A stretch of 64,000 bases of DNA from Micrasema longulum (Eukaryota; Arthropoda; Insecta; Trichoptera; Brachycentridae): NCBI GenBank assembly GCA_022494885.1, contig JAGVSM010003414.1, positions 868,001-932,000 on the forward strand. The letters are read 5' to 3'. A program made the translations under genes and the position numbers. Below the pieces are notes generated by a model. The model worked only from the letters and a program-made list of their open reading frames with translations. It was not told the DNA's origin and searched no databases. Positions 21,063 through 33,524 of this stretch are shown here, piece after piece (positions within the stretch are counted from its first letter, which is position 1; every line of letters begins with the position of its first letter).

Positions 21063-21589
21063 GAATAAAATTAGTGCATGACAAATATCTAAAAAAGTGG
21101 TTAATTCCAAACAACATTCAGATTGGCAATACTATCAAAGTCATAGAAAAATTATATATTACAGTTATTATACCGTTTTTGTCCGTGGGTTTCATGGTTC
21201 ATGTAATTTTTAATGCGCGGTTCTTTAATTACGCATTTATCATTGGACGTTTTTCCGGCGATTTTAAAACTTTTAATTTTGTCGAAGTGTTAATACTCAG
21301 TTTAAAGGATAAACTATTGATATGCTACTGAGGAAAAAACATTGAAAATGAGTTTTTGTTGCACTGTCACTCGACAAAACCGTCTTGTCAAGAGCTCTTT
21401 AAAAGTAAGTATGATATTAATATCTCATTCGCTTATAATAGTTTAAACTGATTAATTATTAAATATCACAAACATTATACTATTATTGAATTGAATTGAT
21501 TGAATTATGTTTTATTTACAGAACGAAAAGGCTGTTGATAATATATCGATATAATAAACCAATACTTTAACCCCAGAGGCTCTTACACT

Positions 21590-21775
21590 TCACAAAAGAT
21601 GGAAGAGTTGAGGAAATGAAGATGTTTAATCATAGGCAGAACGCTTAATGTTACACAGTTTGTAAAGTGGCCACTTCAACCAGCCAATGACAGTACATAA
21701 GCCCAGTAAATACCTAGACTTCCATATGTCCTTCCCAAAATGTTTTCCTTTTGTTGCAACAAATTTTGATTTGAA
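21590..21775 (-). repeat. Dispersed repeat family A, reverse copy
   Basis: Holds GTTACACAGTTTGTAAAGTG, GCCACTTCAACCAGCCAATG, CCTAGACTTCCATATGTCC and AAAATGTTTTCC, in the reverse order to 17040-17290. Confidence 0.75.
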
Positions 21776-22059
21776 TATCGGATACTTTTTACCATGAGAA
21801 AAACCGCTAGTCGAAAAGTTAGTAAGTCATAAAACAGTTTTATTTATTTGTTTCAGAGTTGATAGACAAAAAAATTAACCGGACTCAGATCTCCAGTCAA
21901 TTGACATGAATTATTTGTCATCACATCATCTGACATCACATCATCTGACTTTCTTGGCAAAAATAGCCCGTAATTTTTATTATTTATTCAAAATAAATAT
22001 ACTGAGTAATAATAACAAGATATTTTATTTAATATTCATATTTTTAGGAAGCTTCTTGT

Positions 22060-22182
22060 TTTTGTTTTTTTTGGTTTGTGTTTTTTTGTTTCTTTTTTTG
22101 TTTTTTCTTGTTTTTTTTGTTTTTTTTTCTCTATTTTTTTGTTTTTTTTTTGTATTTTTTGTTTTTTGTTTTTTTTTTTGCT
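22060..22182. repeat. T-rich low-complexity tract (TTTTTTG)n
   Basis: More than 120 bases made almost only of T runs broken by single G or C. The phenylalanine-rich open frame across it is an artefact of composition. Confidence 0.85.
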
Positions 22183-22644
22183 AGATAAATCCAAACATCA
22201 TGCAAGTTTGTTGGATGGTAACTAGGAAGTTTGCTTTAAACTTGCCTCAAGTTTACAGAGTTGCAATCTCAAACTTGGGACAAGCTTGAACTCTTGATAC
22301 TTCAAACTTGATACAAGCTTGAGGCAAGTTTAAATTGCTATCTGGGTTGTTTATTTATAAATTTGCATAAACTACTTTAATTTTCCGGTCAACAATGTAA
22401 CTGAAAATTAAAGTGGTTTATGCGAGGTAGTGTAAAATGTCATACTATAAAGTGAAAAATCTTTTTGACAAGTATAAAAAACAATTTTTGAGTACTTTTT
22501 CCTACTGCGTATTGTACGAAATCCTACAAAAACCGTTATTATTTCAATATTTTGCAGTTTTTATTCAATTTCTAACGTAGTAACCGATTATTTATTTATT
22601 GTAGGTATTGATATTGTTCAATATACTTACATACATTTTGATTA

Positions 22645-24785
22645 CCGTCAAACATGACAATTTTGCCCAGCCATGACAATTTTTCCCACTGCCAAAATCC
22701 TTAACAAAATCAAGTTTTAAAGTAAAAAAAGTTACTGGTATCATAAAGATTACATTTGGTAAGTATATTTTGATAGTTCCATAGCAAAACTAAATTTTTA
22801 GTTTACCGCCAGCTTCAGTTGATCACTTGAAATTTGAAGTTAAACTTGAAGGTCGGTTTGTGTATATCTACAAATATTGTCAAAACTTTTGTTATTGCGG
22901 AGTTCGTGTTGAAAGGAGGCAAGTAAGTTTTATATATTTCATTGCATACATAATAAAGACGCTATAGAACGTATTTCTGTATATCTATTTGAACAAACAC
23001 AATAGATATTTAAGTGGGCAAAATTGTCTTAGATTTTTTAGCTAGTGTTTTGACAATTTTGCCCACGTCTAGGGTTGTCGCTACATACTACATTGAAAAA
23101 AACATTATCCAAGAAAGTAGAAAAAAACAAAGTAGAAAATATAAAAGAAAATGAAGTGAATGGCAAAAACATGATTTTAAACGAGGTAACGGGATGTTTT
23201 ATTCAAACTGGCCCATATATCAGATTTTTCGCCAAAGATTTAACAAATAAGATTTAAAAATCTGATGGGGGTTTCAACTCAAATACACGCTGAAAATGAC
23301 AAGCCAGTTATTCTATTCATTTAAACTTTTTATACCACACAGCAATTATTGGTAAACAATCCATCCGATTTTTCTCTGCCATCAGGATCAAAAGATACCT
23401 ACACCTTATAGAGGAGAACATTGAAAAAAATGTCATAGCGACACGGAAACAACAGACTTTGATGCCTACTCAGTTGATGAATCAACAGATTTCGATACAT
23501 TCATCATAAGTCATTACGACGAATATGAACAACGTGCCTCCGAATCTTTGGCCGAGGAAAACGAAAAACAGTCTGATCCGCTTGAAATTAATAACGGGGA
23601 AGAAATCGCTTTCGTTTTAGTAAAGTTTAACACTGTTGATACGCAAAATGACAAATATTATGTCGGTTAAGTTATCAGCGCATCAACTACCACAATTTTA
23701 ATATTGTTATGTCATTTGTAAGACGCAAACGTAATGGAGCTTTGTGTGATCTCAAGTTGAGGATATTGCTGATGTATTTAATTGGAACATAGTGAAATCT
23801 TTAAACCTGTAATCTTGCGTCAAGGTTTTTATAAATTCAATGTACATCTTAAAAACTACAAGATTGAGTCATTTTCTGTGAGTAAATCGAAAACCAATTT
23901 TGATTTTTACCATTCAAAAATAATTTAAACCATTTAAAAAAATGTAAGAATATCCGACCACATTTTAGAAAGTTTTATTTATTAAATTTGCCAGCTTTTT
24001 GTGAAATTATGGAGACTTGATTTTTATTTTAAATGTTTTTTGTATAAATATTTTTAACAGTCTTAAGAAGAAAATAAAACATACAGAATATTATGGATTC
24101 TGTACAAAAAATACAATTTCAAAGTATAGGTAATCTAGTAATTAATTGCACTGCTGTACAAAAAAAATAAAGATCGTTTTTTTTTTCTACAAACATCTTT
24201 AAAGAAAAATCGTTTTGGGGGCAAGCTCCCTTAATTACGAAAATCGCATCAGAACTGAAATGGTTTGTAAAAAAAAAAAATTGGCTTATGCATAGTCAAA
24301 CACAATCAAATTTAAAGGATTAGAGATAAACTCCTTTGGTTTTGTTAAAAATCCAATTATGTGCCAACCCTGGCCCACAAATCTACATTGTTTAGAAAAA
24401 TTGAGGAAATAGTTGACAATTTTGCCCACCGGGTTTTTTTCATTGATTTTATAATGGTGATGCCTCAATGATGCTATTGTTTAAACATAAACAGTTTTTT
24501 TCGCCCAAAAAGTAGTAATAAACCGTATGATAAGGATGATAAAACCAAAAATAACAGTTAATTACCAAGTGGGCAAAATTGTCAACAAGGGGAGATAATT
24601 TTGCCCAGCATGTTTTGTCTTCTAAAATTGCATAAATAAAAGAAAAGCAATCGTTTTGTACATGTAAAAATGCTCAGAATAATTAGTATTACTATTCAAC
24701 AAAATGGATAGGAGTAGTCCCATACAAAAAAATTATGATATCGTAAAAGTTTGTTAAAACTGGGCAAAATTGTCACGTTTGACGG
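22645..24785. mobile_element. Deleted pogo-like transposon with repeated TTTTGCCCA motifs
   Basis: The left end CCGTCAAACATGACAATTTT faces the right end, reversed, CCGTCAAACGTGACAATTTT, both followed by GCCCAG. TA flanks both sides. The core GACAATTTTGCCCA or its reverse recurs near 22659, 22674 (one base off), 23014, 23052, 24413, 24573, 24591 (one base off) and 24760. Inside, 23450-23670 reads FDAYSVDESTDFDTFI and EEIAFVLVKFNTVDTQ with YYVG. This is like the carboxy tail of pogo-type transposases and of the element at 27464, but the DDE core is missing. It is a non-autonomous internal-deletion derivative. Confidence 0.8.
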
Positions 24786-25850
24786 TAAACTTAAAATATT
24801 TTGTTACAATAAATTCTTAAATTTACTCACGATATTTTAATTTGCAGTGCCTTTCCACAAAAGAGAAAAACTTGTGCTTGGAAAGGGACATCATTACAAA
24901 TCCAAATAAATGAAATAATCGTTTATTAAAATAACGATTACAATAATCGAATAGTTCGATTATCATAATCATGAATCATAGAGATGATCATCATCACTAG
25001 ATAAAAATACAATGGTTCTGGTATTCTGTCAAAAACGCTCAAAAAATATTTCTACCATAGAGATGTACTTTGGTAGTACTTTTCGAACAAAGAACTTAAC
25101 CATTTTGCACAATACCTACAAGTATCAATCCTCGATTCAATATAATACAGTACCTAGTATCTGTATAATATTGAATCGAGAGACACGTGTACAGTATATA
25201 CAATATAATATGCTTAGGAACAAACGAAACAATTTCAACAACTGGCAGAGTGTATTTTATCTGAGGGTATGGGTATGAGTTATATTTTTATTTATTCGAC
25301 GGCTTACGCCTTTAACAAAGTATAAAATAATAGTAAAAAATCAATTATAATTAAACAAAATACACAACACCTTAACACAAATGAAGAAAATATAGATACA
25401 TAAAATTAGCAGAAATTAAAGAATTAACAAAGGATATAGGCGTATGAGTAAGTGCAATGCAAGATTGGACAAGACTTGCGCCTTACGATGTAGAACACCA
25501 ATACAATGTCCCAAAATATAGTTGTATATTTATTTTAATGATTTACTTTGGTATATATGTATACGTAAATATAAGGCTTAAAGCGATATACCGGGTATTA
25601 ATATGGTTTGTTGAATAAAAAGTTAATTGTATTATTCAAAAGTAAATTGACGATAAATAAATATGTTGTATACTTAGTACGTACACAACTATTACAAGAG
25701 GTATATTTTAAGAGACAACATTTTGCACAACGGATTTTTCTACTGTATCAAAATCTTAGTAACAAAAAGGATGCCTTCAGTGTAAATAAAAGCTTGGTAC
25801 GTGTTGTTTTGTCGGATTGTATGATTTGTATCGTAATTTGAAATACCTGC
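24786..25850. other. AT-rich DNA with a short dispersed-element remnant
   Basis: No gene seen. Around 25270-25330 a T-rich (TTTA)n tract joins CGACGGCTTACGCC, which may be the reversed tail of a retroelement. A palindromic CAATAT/ATATTG-rich stretch lies at 25135-25215. Confidence 0.45.
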
Positions 25851-26576
25851 CACATTTGAAATTGCGCGCCTATTTAGTAGCGCAAGCACAAGCCTAAATT
25901 CATTTCCCTGTTCAGTGCTCAAGTGTCACGTGACTGTCATCGATCCAATCGCAGAGTGCGTCTCTTAGGTCCATTCAACTTCGTCTTGAGCTCTGTACCA
26001 GGGGAAGGGACATTACGCACCGTGTATTATAAATGTTTCAACAACTATAGTTGTCTCACTTTTACACATGTATATACGCGTACGGCGTACGCACACGAAA
26101 GGAACGGGGATACATCGATTTAGAGGAGCTCATGGGCAATGTTGGAGTTTTTGATGTGGGTGTTCGTGTGTCGTTGGATGTCAGATATTTTATAAAAATG
26201 TTCGAGACGTAATTCTCCATCCTAATACGGAGAATACTCGTGAAATTGAAATAACGTGGTGCTTTCAAAGGACGCTTAGAAGTGAATTAGTGAAGTTGAG
26301 ATATGGTCGGATATAACGCGAGTGTTTATTTACTGTCAGCCTCTGGGAGATAAGCCGAGCTGGAGGGGGGCTCTGGAAATACTACGATGATTTGGATAGT
26401 AACACTGTTTTACAACTTTGCTTGGATCGCTTCGGCTTGCGGTGTTGCATATCGATAATTTACATCATCCGTTTAATTTTCTTATTATTACAACACGTCC
26501 ATATTGCAGTCTCCGAGTGCTTCATTGTGTCCCTTGTCGCTTGTGTGTGCATAAAACAATGGAAGGCGGTAAATAG
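25850..26576 (+). promoter_or_regulatory. Candidate cic promoter and non-coding first exon
   Basis: This stretch is visibly richer in CpG than its surroundings and holds no transposon signature. It contains CACGTG at 25927-25932, ATCGAT near 25939 and 26112, and TATCGATA at 26450-26457, the sequence bound by the insect factor DREF at many housekeeping promoters. Two donor-like sites follow: G|GTAAAT at 26568/26569 and AG|GTACGT at 26576/26577. An ATG at 26559 would give only five codons before TAG, so an exon ending at 26576 would be non-coding. Orientation and link to cic are inferred from its position upstream of the first cic coding exon. Confidence 0.45.
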
Positions 26577-27463
26577 GTACGTTCTTATACTTGTGTGTGT
26601 ACATAATATATGCGGTATTAGGAGGAATTAATTGTCGTGTAATGAGTCTGATACTCAAGGTCTTTGTTGGTTTTTAGCTACTGATTTTTTCTGTTCTTTT
26701 TTTCAAAGCTTTTATATGCGCCACATGCTGATGAGCAAATTACAAATACTCTCATCGCGACAAGCGTACCCAATCTGTCAAATTCCACTTGTCAATTGTC
26801 ACGGAAAATCATGGAAGGAATATCGACGATCGTACGTCTAACAACATGTCAATCGTGATTTCATTGTCGGGTAATTATAATATGTAGTCGGGCGTTATAA
26901 TTATAATGTAGTATTGTTTTCTAATTACGTACTTACCTATCCATCTAATTTTATTAGTCCGTGTACACTAAAAAAATATAGACATGTGTTATCGTTTTAC
27001 ATACCCATATTATACATAGTAATAATCTAACAAAGACAACGTTATATTTTTAAAACTAATTTATAATAATTCACAAGTTTATTTGAAAATCTGTATCAAA
27101 TAGATATTTTAACTATCTTTTCCATTCAATATATATTTAGGTTAGTCCTTACATTTAACTCTACATAATAACAGCGCATATTATATCAAATTGTATTACA
27201 ATGAAATTAAACTATTTGGTACGTAAACAAAATAATAATCATCACTTATTTTGAATCAGTTTTGTAGCAAAAGGTACATTATGTTTATTTTTTATAGTTG
27301 ATCTGTAATATTCAGCGTAGTACTTTGTGCGTTAAGTTTTGTGATATCACAATTTATTTGTTCATAAAATCACAGATTGTGCCTGGCAGAATTTGCACAA
27401 AATTTGTAGCGTGACCTTGAGAGGTTTTTTTTTATAACTTTAGGTATCATTTAGTGGCATATA

Positions 27464-30400
27464 AGGTAAACGGCTATAATACTGACCCATTTCGTGTCTT
27501 AATCTGACAGACATTTTTATTCATTTTTTGTTTTTAAATACCTGGTAATTGAAACTATATAATTTTGTCTATTTCTAAAATTGATGAATTTACTTCAATA
27601 CGTTAAAAAAATAAAAGTAAAAAATCAAGCAATTTAAATAAATAAAAAATATTAAACATATCCAGATTTTGTATTCATTACTGACATACTGAAAATGGAT
27701 TTCACTCTAATACTGACCTATGGTGATCCTATTACTGACCGGGAGTGAAATAAAAGATTTTGATTTATTTATTCAATATATTTGATAATAAATCTAACAA
27801 CACATAAGAAAAATATCAATTAATAATCATAGAGGTAACTAAAAAAAATAGTAAAATAATTTTTACTAAAAGAAATACCTAAAATATTGATTTACTTATC
27901 AGATGAACAGCGTAATATTGTTATATCAGGGATGGAGTAAATTCCCCTCGCATTCAGCAATTCCGGTTCTGGAATTGTTTTTATAATTTCTTCAGAAGAA
28001 TACCATATAGTATCCTCTTTTTCTGGCCACCTCCAATTCTGGCCACTCATAACCATTACTCTGACTAAGGCGGAACCATTATCTTTGCTCTTCACCACAA
28101 TCCCTGGAAAATATTCTTCTTCAAACTTTACAATTACATACTCATTCAATTTATAACCGCCAAAGTCATTTAAACAACTCCGTTGCACTTCTGTTTTTTT
28201 ATCTTTCCTTGTTTCTTCTCAAGCACCACATTTTTTTTCTCCTCTTTTAATCTTTTCCTTTCCAATTTTTCTTCATCTTTTTTCATTTTGTCATCTTTGA
28301 CCTTTTGCTGGTAGTTAATATAATCGTTTGATGAAACAATGACAGTTGGAATTCTTTTTGTAATTTTCTTTTTCTCTACCACTTTATCTTCTGGCCAAAA
28401 CAGACACTGCTTAAAGGGCGTAAGAGCATTAATAATTGTTTTAGAATTAGGAGTTTTACAAGGCGTCGCTTCATTGAGATTAGTATCGCTTGTGCCCGCT
28501 TGTTCTAGGAGTTCTCGATCTAAATTTGCGGTAAGAGAAACGGACATTGGTTCACTGTTTTTCTCGGGAATTAGTTCACTATCTTTTACCACCATTGTCA
28601 TAATTTCAGATTCATCACCTGTTGTTGACCAAAAACTATCGTCAAACGCTATGAGAGACTCATTCAACGTATCGTTGTTAACGAAAGTTTCATACCCTAA
28701 ATGACATTCGTCATTATTCCCTGTGACCAATCCGATATTTTCATTGACTAAATTCTTCGTAATTTTCCAAATGTAGAACAAATTTTCGTCTTCCTTTGGA
28801 CCATTCCATGTATCATTTGTTTGATCATTAAATGCATCAATTTGGTTGTTTGTCAGTAAATTTTCAAATAAACGTAGAAATACGGCGTTGTATTTGTTGT
28901 TAGGAATTTTCAACAGATTTTGAGAAGTAACGACGTGCTTAGGACAAGACGATGATGGTGTTGACGTGCAAGGACGCGCTTTTTTAAAATCAAGTTTTCT
29001 ATAGTTGACTCCTTCTGGGGAAAATGGATACAACCCACAAGTCCTAAATCCATTTTGAAGAGTATTCATATTACCAGCTGTTTCTAATACAGTTTTTAAT
29101 AAAGGGGCAAAATCTTCTCTCATAAGCTTTTTACCCTCATTATCAATTTTCCATTGGTGAACTCTCTTTTTCCATTCTAATTTGACTGGACGGAATAGGG
29201 CTACATCGAGGGGCTGCAATATATGAGTTGCGTGTGGGTACAAAGCAATCAATATAATTTTATTATCCTTACAAAACTCACTGAGCGCCAAAGTCATGTG
29301 CGACGAATGCCCGTCAACATATAAAATTATAGGAAATACTATCTGGTTCTTTTTGAGCCATGGAAAAAAAACGTTTCCTATATATTCATAAAACACGTCT
29401 CCAGTCATCCACCCGGAATCAGATCTGCCCATTCCCCAACCATGTGGCATTTTTCTGGCTAGCGAAAGTGGTATTCTTTTATATTTATAAATTATCATTG
29501 GGGGGGGGAGGTCTCCTGCTGCATTAGCCATCACAAGTGTAGTAAGACATTCTTTTTCATCGTTGTGTATAAAATTATAAACAGATTTCGAACCTTTTTT
29601 CACTATGACAGACGACTCCTTCGGACTTAAAAAAAAGCAGTTTCGTCACAATTATAAATGCGTTTTGGGTCATTCAAAACATCTGTGTAATCATTTTCAT
29701 CGATATAGTTCTTAACAGTAGAAAACCATTGCCTTAAATTTTTTTCGCTTACGTTCGCCCTTGCTCTAATTAAATTTTGTGACACTCTTTGCGAAATGAC
29801 AGGGTGTCTTTTTAAAAATCCTTCGTACCAACGCCTGCCAGGTTTTCCGTCTTTGAAGGGATTTTCGCGTTTTAATTTCAATAATAGTAATTGAACACTG
29901 TCAAGTAACTGGTCTTTGGTCGCCGGAAATCCCCTTTCTCCAATAAATATTATCCAATCGACTATCTGACGTTCTTCGTGATTAGTTAGAATTGTAGGAT
30001 GTCCAACTATTCTTTCTACAGGATACTTGCCCTTTTTCTTGTATAACAATGTTGTTTTTGGGATTTTATACAAATTGCTGGCCTTGTATATTGTCATTCC
30101 TTTTTCCACAGCTAACAACGCATCTTTCACTGACTGTTCACTATACTGCATTCTTTTAGGCGCCATCATATCTAAAACAAAAGGTTTATGAAATTTATAT
30201 TTTCAAAAATTCCATCTAAAGTAGCTTAAAACGTATGTTTTGAAATCCAGTTTTACTTAATTTTATCTTGTGTTATTTATACATCGTATACAATAGTGTT
30301 TGGTAGTCAGATATTGGATCAATTTACAAGTAAAATTTAAGTTTTATGTTCCGTTATTTAAAAAATGCGTATTTAAATATTACATTGGAAATAACTTTGT

Positions 30401-31213
30401 TAATTTTATTTTAAATCAAAATAAATATGTAAAAATATGTCTCGGCACAGAACTTATTTACTGACATAATATGTAATACTGACATCAGATTATAAAATGT
30501 AATACTGACCGAAATTTGTTTCTATTACTGACCACTAACTTTACTCATTTATAAGATTAAAATAAAGCAAAAATATATAAGTCAGAACTACATTTCCTAA
30601 TTCAAAATTCTTTGTGCTCTACAAATCACACAAAAAATGTGTTTTTAATTTTGTTTCAAACTAATTTAAATTTTTGAAATATTCTCACTGAACTTATTAC
30701 TGACCCATAGGTCAGTAAAGAAAACGACTAAAATATCAGCCGGATGCAATACTGACTGCTTAGGTCAGTAAAAGAAACAGTCAAAAAAATGGTTGGATGT
30801 AATACTGACCACTTTTATTTTTAAAATTTATGATACAAATAGTAAAAATATCTTACAAATACTTTGTTTTATGAAATATCAAGAGTCAAATCCTACTGAC
30901 TGAATAGAAATATAACTGAATAACAATTGAATACAGAAAATATATGGTTTAAAGTAAACTTTGAAAATTAGGCTTACCTCGTAAGGATTTCCTGTGTACT
31001 GCTGTTAGTCACCGGGTGTCCAAACTCTAACTGATTTTTTAAACAGAAAAATTCGAATGTCAACCATAGAACAAGTGTGAACAATTAACAGATGCTGTGT
31101 TCTAGTGTTGCCAATATTCATAAATGTGTTTTTTTTTGCTTTTTCCTATTATCTTTGTTTTTGTTGAAATAGATCAGTAATACGGGCACGGTCAGTATTA
31201 CAGCCGTTTACCT
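27464..31213 (-). mobile_element. Pogo-like DNA transposon, nearly complete
   Basis: Left end AGGTAAACGGCTATAATACT and right end, reversed, AGGTAAACGGCTGTAATACT, each continuing GACC, with TA duplications at 27462-27463 and 31214-31215. Between the ends lies one minus-strand transposase in three blocks (27892-30169). The outer 600-1,000 bp on each side carry about a dozen copies of TACTGACC or close variants in both orientations, likely transposase-binding sites. The element sits in the trx-cic intergenic region. Confidence 0.92.
27892..30169 (-). pseudogene. Pogo/jerky-type DDE transposase, two frame breaks
   Basis: Block 1 (30169-29627) starts MMAPKRMQYSEQSVKDALLA with a psq-type helix-turn-helix at about residues 8-55 (KGMTIYKASNLYKIPKTTL). 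A CENP-B-like second DNA-binding domain follows (GRRWYEGFLKRHP), and the block ends at the first catalytic aspartate (NCDETAFF). An 8-base T run (minus strand, 29630-29637) then shifts the frame. Block 2 (29603-28170) continues with YVDGHSSH and HILQPLDVALFRP, the second and third acidic residues, then a lysine-rich tail. Block 3 (28188-27892) lies in another frame and reads LNEYVIVKFEEEYFPGIVV, the small domain usual at the end of these proteins. A single-base change at each break could explain the loss, so the copy is young or the breaks are sequencing errors. Confidence 0.9.
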
Positions 31214-31429
31214 TATTAGAATTTAAAATATTTACACAATAATTATTGTGCATTATAAAAAAATACCAATATCAATAGAAAAATACATTATGTCAATTCT
31301 AACAAATAATTCAATATGACGTACAAATTGAATAATTATTGAGAACTATGAATTTAAAAAATAATTTTACAAGCAGACCATGGATAATAAGCTCACTCAT
31401 ACGGGTTAAAGTTAGAAAAAAAGGGTGTC

Positions 31430-32690
31430 ACGATGCTTCTTCTTTCTCCACATCCTCTCCTAAGTAGAGCATGTGGACAACACCAGGAGACTATCATTTG
31501 CCAGCACTCACACCTCCTCCCTTGTCCCTTAAAGCCAAGAGATCATCATAGAAATCATTTCAAGACAGCGGAAGCCCACAGGTGTGAAGAAGAGGCAACT
31601 TGGGTTGAGACTCTCTTGAGGCATGCGCAACATGTGTCTGAGCCAGGTCCACCGTTGCATTCTAAAAACACTCATTATAGGAGGTTGCTGCGTCTGTCCT
31701 CAGACTTTACGTTAGACAAACGTTAGTTATAAAATCAAACCACCTAATTATGCCTAATTTTCTCGAGCACTTGCTTTAAAAAATCGGAAGTTTGGTGTTT
31801 TGAGTTTTGGTAAGGTGCCAGGATTCGCCCATATTGGAGTAATGGCATTATACAAGAGTTAAATAATCTGCATTTCATTTCGAGTAAAGACTAGAGTTTC
31901 AGATAGCATGCATTGTGTTAAAACCTGCTCCAGTAATTCCTAGACGGACTGCGAGCTTTTTGTGCATGCCACCATCCTCAGCTATATAAACTACTAAGTA
32001 TTTTAAGCTGTCAACTTTTTCGATCCTCTGCCCTTTATTATAGAGAGGTCGATCAGTTTCTAACGAGGAACTATTAAACTAAACCAAAATTTTTTTTTTC
32101 AATTTTTATATATCGTATTATCGGCGCTATGATTAACTCCGCTTATTCTCGATCAGTTATTCCGATTGGTCCATTGACGGCAAGCAAACAGTAAATCTTC
32201 CATAACTCTCTTATCATTGGTCGATTCATATGAACTATTGATGTCGTTCAAAGTAGTTTGTTTTTATTATTGTTTTCATACATTTACAGGGATCTTTGCC
32301 TTACAATCTAATACCCATATGCAGAGACAAAACTTAAGGTGAGGAAAGTACATTCTAATTTCAAATGCAGAGAATAATCCGAAGGTGACGACAATAGAAT
32401 GTACTTTCCTCACCTTAAGGTTTGTCTCCGCATAGAAATGCAGAGAATAATCCGAAGGTGAAGACAGTAGAATGTACTTTCCTCACCTTAAGGTTTATCT
32501 CTGCATAGGGGTATAATGCTCCAATCTTTACCGCAGGCAAGAAAACATTTATTGTATCCAATTTCCCATAGGGCTGAAGTTTATCATTTCATGAAAATTA
32601 CTAATAGATTTTTTAAGGAGAACCGCATCATCTGCGTACTCCAAGCCGCACAACTTTAGGGAGGAAGGGGGGGTTCACTTCTATGCCTCG
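31430..32690 (-). mobile_element. LINE (RTE-like) reverse-transcriptase remnant
   Basis: The minus strand reads LEYADDAVLLKKSISNFHEM near 32660-32600, with the catalytic YADD. Next come RIEKVDSLKYLVVYIAEDGG near 32020-31960 and TWLRHMLRMPQESLNPSCLF near 31640-31580. This order is that of an RTE-type LINE. It is interrupted by stops and by the small inverted-repeat element at 32311-32515. Confidence 0.75.
32311..32515. mobile_element. Small inverted-repeat element with an internal tandem duplication
   Basis: ATACCCATATGCAGAGACAA on the left pairs with TTTATCTCTGCATAGGGGTA on the right, and the arms go on through CTTAAGGTGAGGAAAGTACA. The right half is doubled: a unit of about 73 bp from ATGCAGAGAATAATCCGAAG starts at 32365 and again at 32438. 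It lies inside a LINE remnant. Confidence 0.75.
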
Positions 32691-32799
32691 ATCAGGTGGT
32701 GTTGATTTACATACATAAGGCATGATACATTAAGTTTTAATTGAATTGATCTGGCCTTAGATAGACAAATCTCTGAACAGAAACAAACTAATTCTTAAA

Positions 32800-32910
32800 A
32801 AAATAAATATGGAAGTCTAAACTCTAGGCATTACAGGGCCTAACTTATCATTGGCTAGATAAATTTACATGCCGTATAACATTCACCACTCTACCTATGT
32901 TTGTTAAATT
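32800..32910 (+). repeat. Dispersed repeat family A, partial copy
   Basis: ATATGGAAGTCTAAACTC, TCATTGGCTAG, GTATAACATTCACCA and CTCTACCTATGTTTG follow the order of 17040-17290. Confidence 0.65.
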
Positions 32911-33524
32911 GTTAAAATATGTGTTTTTCCTGTTGAGATACTTACCTGTATGTATATTTGAGTAAGAAATTGAGGGCGTATTGAAATCAAACACTTCTTC
33001 AAAGATTTGGTTCGCATTCGAAACTTTGCTGGTCTGACCTTAAAATTAATCCATTAAAAAAAACGAAGTTGCTTTATGGAAAATCACACAGGAAAACTGA
33101 CAAAGATACAAGTATAAGTGTATCTAAGTGACATTTCCCATATCAATAACTGACTTTTGACCTGGTCAGATAGATCTGTTTTAAAACAAAACAAGGAACA
33201 TTTTATATTATGCATTGTAATCAACGGATAAGCCTACACTTCCATGTTTCCTTCTCATAAAAAGTCTTCTCCCTCTCTTAGGATATCTAATTCTTGTCGA
33301 AAAATCTCTTCTCAGTTTTTTTTAAATGTAATTTCTAGTCTGTGTCCAGGCCAATAAAAATATAGCTCAGCATGTTAAATATAACCAGAACCCTCGAGTG
33401 TTTTCGATTCCTTGACTACTCTTAGGTAAAAATCCTGAAATAGGAAATCAAATGGAGATATTATTATTGTTTTAATTTTAAACAAGCGGCTTTAAGCTGA
33501 TATGCTTAAATTTATTTTAACATA

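Larger units (their letters stand above)
20585..22347. mobile_element. Possible DNA element with ACCCAGATAGCA inverted ends
   Basis: ACCCAGATAGCA at 20585 faces TGCTATCTGGGT at 22336-22347. Near both ends are several copies of ACAAGTTT/AAACTTG in both orientations. No transposase is seen. A SINE (20890-21062) and a family A repeat (21590-21775) lie inside. The target duplication is not clear, so the pairing of the ends is likely but not certain. Confidence 0.5.

Noticed and set aside
21906..22184. Phenylalanine-rich open frame
   Set aside because: It is a translation of a T-rich low-complexity tract with no codon structure.
26559..26576. ATG GAA GGC at the end of the candidate first exon as the cic start codon
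   Set aside because: If the exon ends at 26576 the ATG meets TAG after five codons. If it ends at 26568 the phase is 1, which does not fit the phase-0 exon at 38745.
28339..28704. Open frame of 121 codons on the + strand
   Set aside because: It lies opposite the pogo transposase and is a shadow of it.
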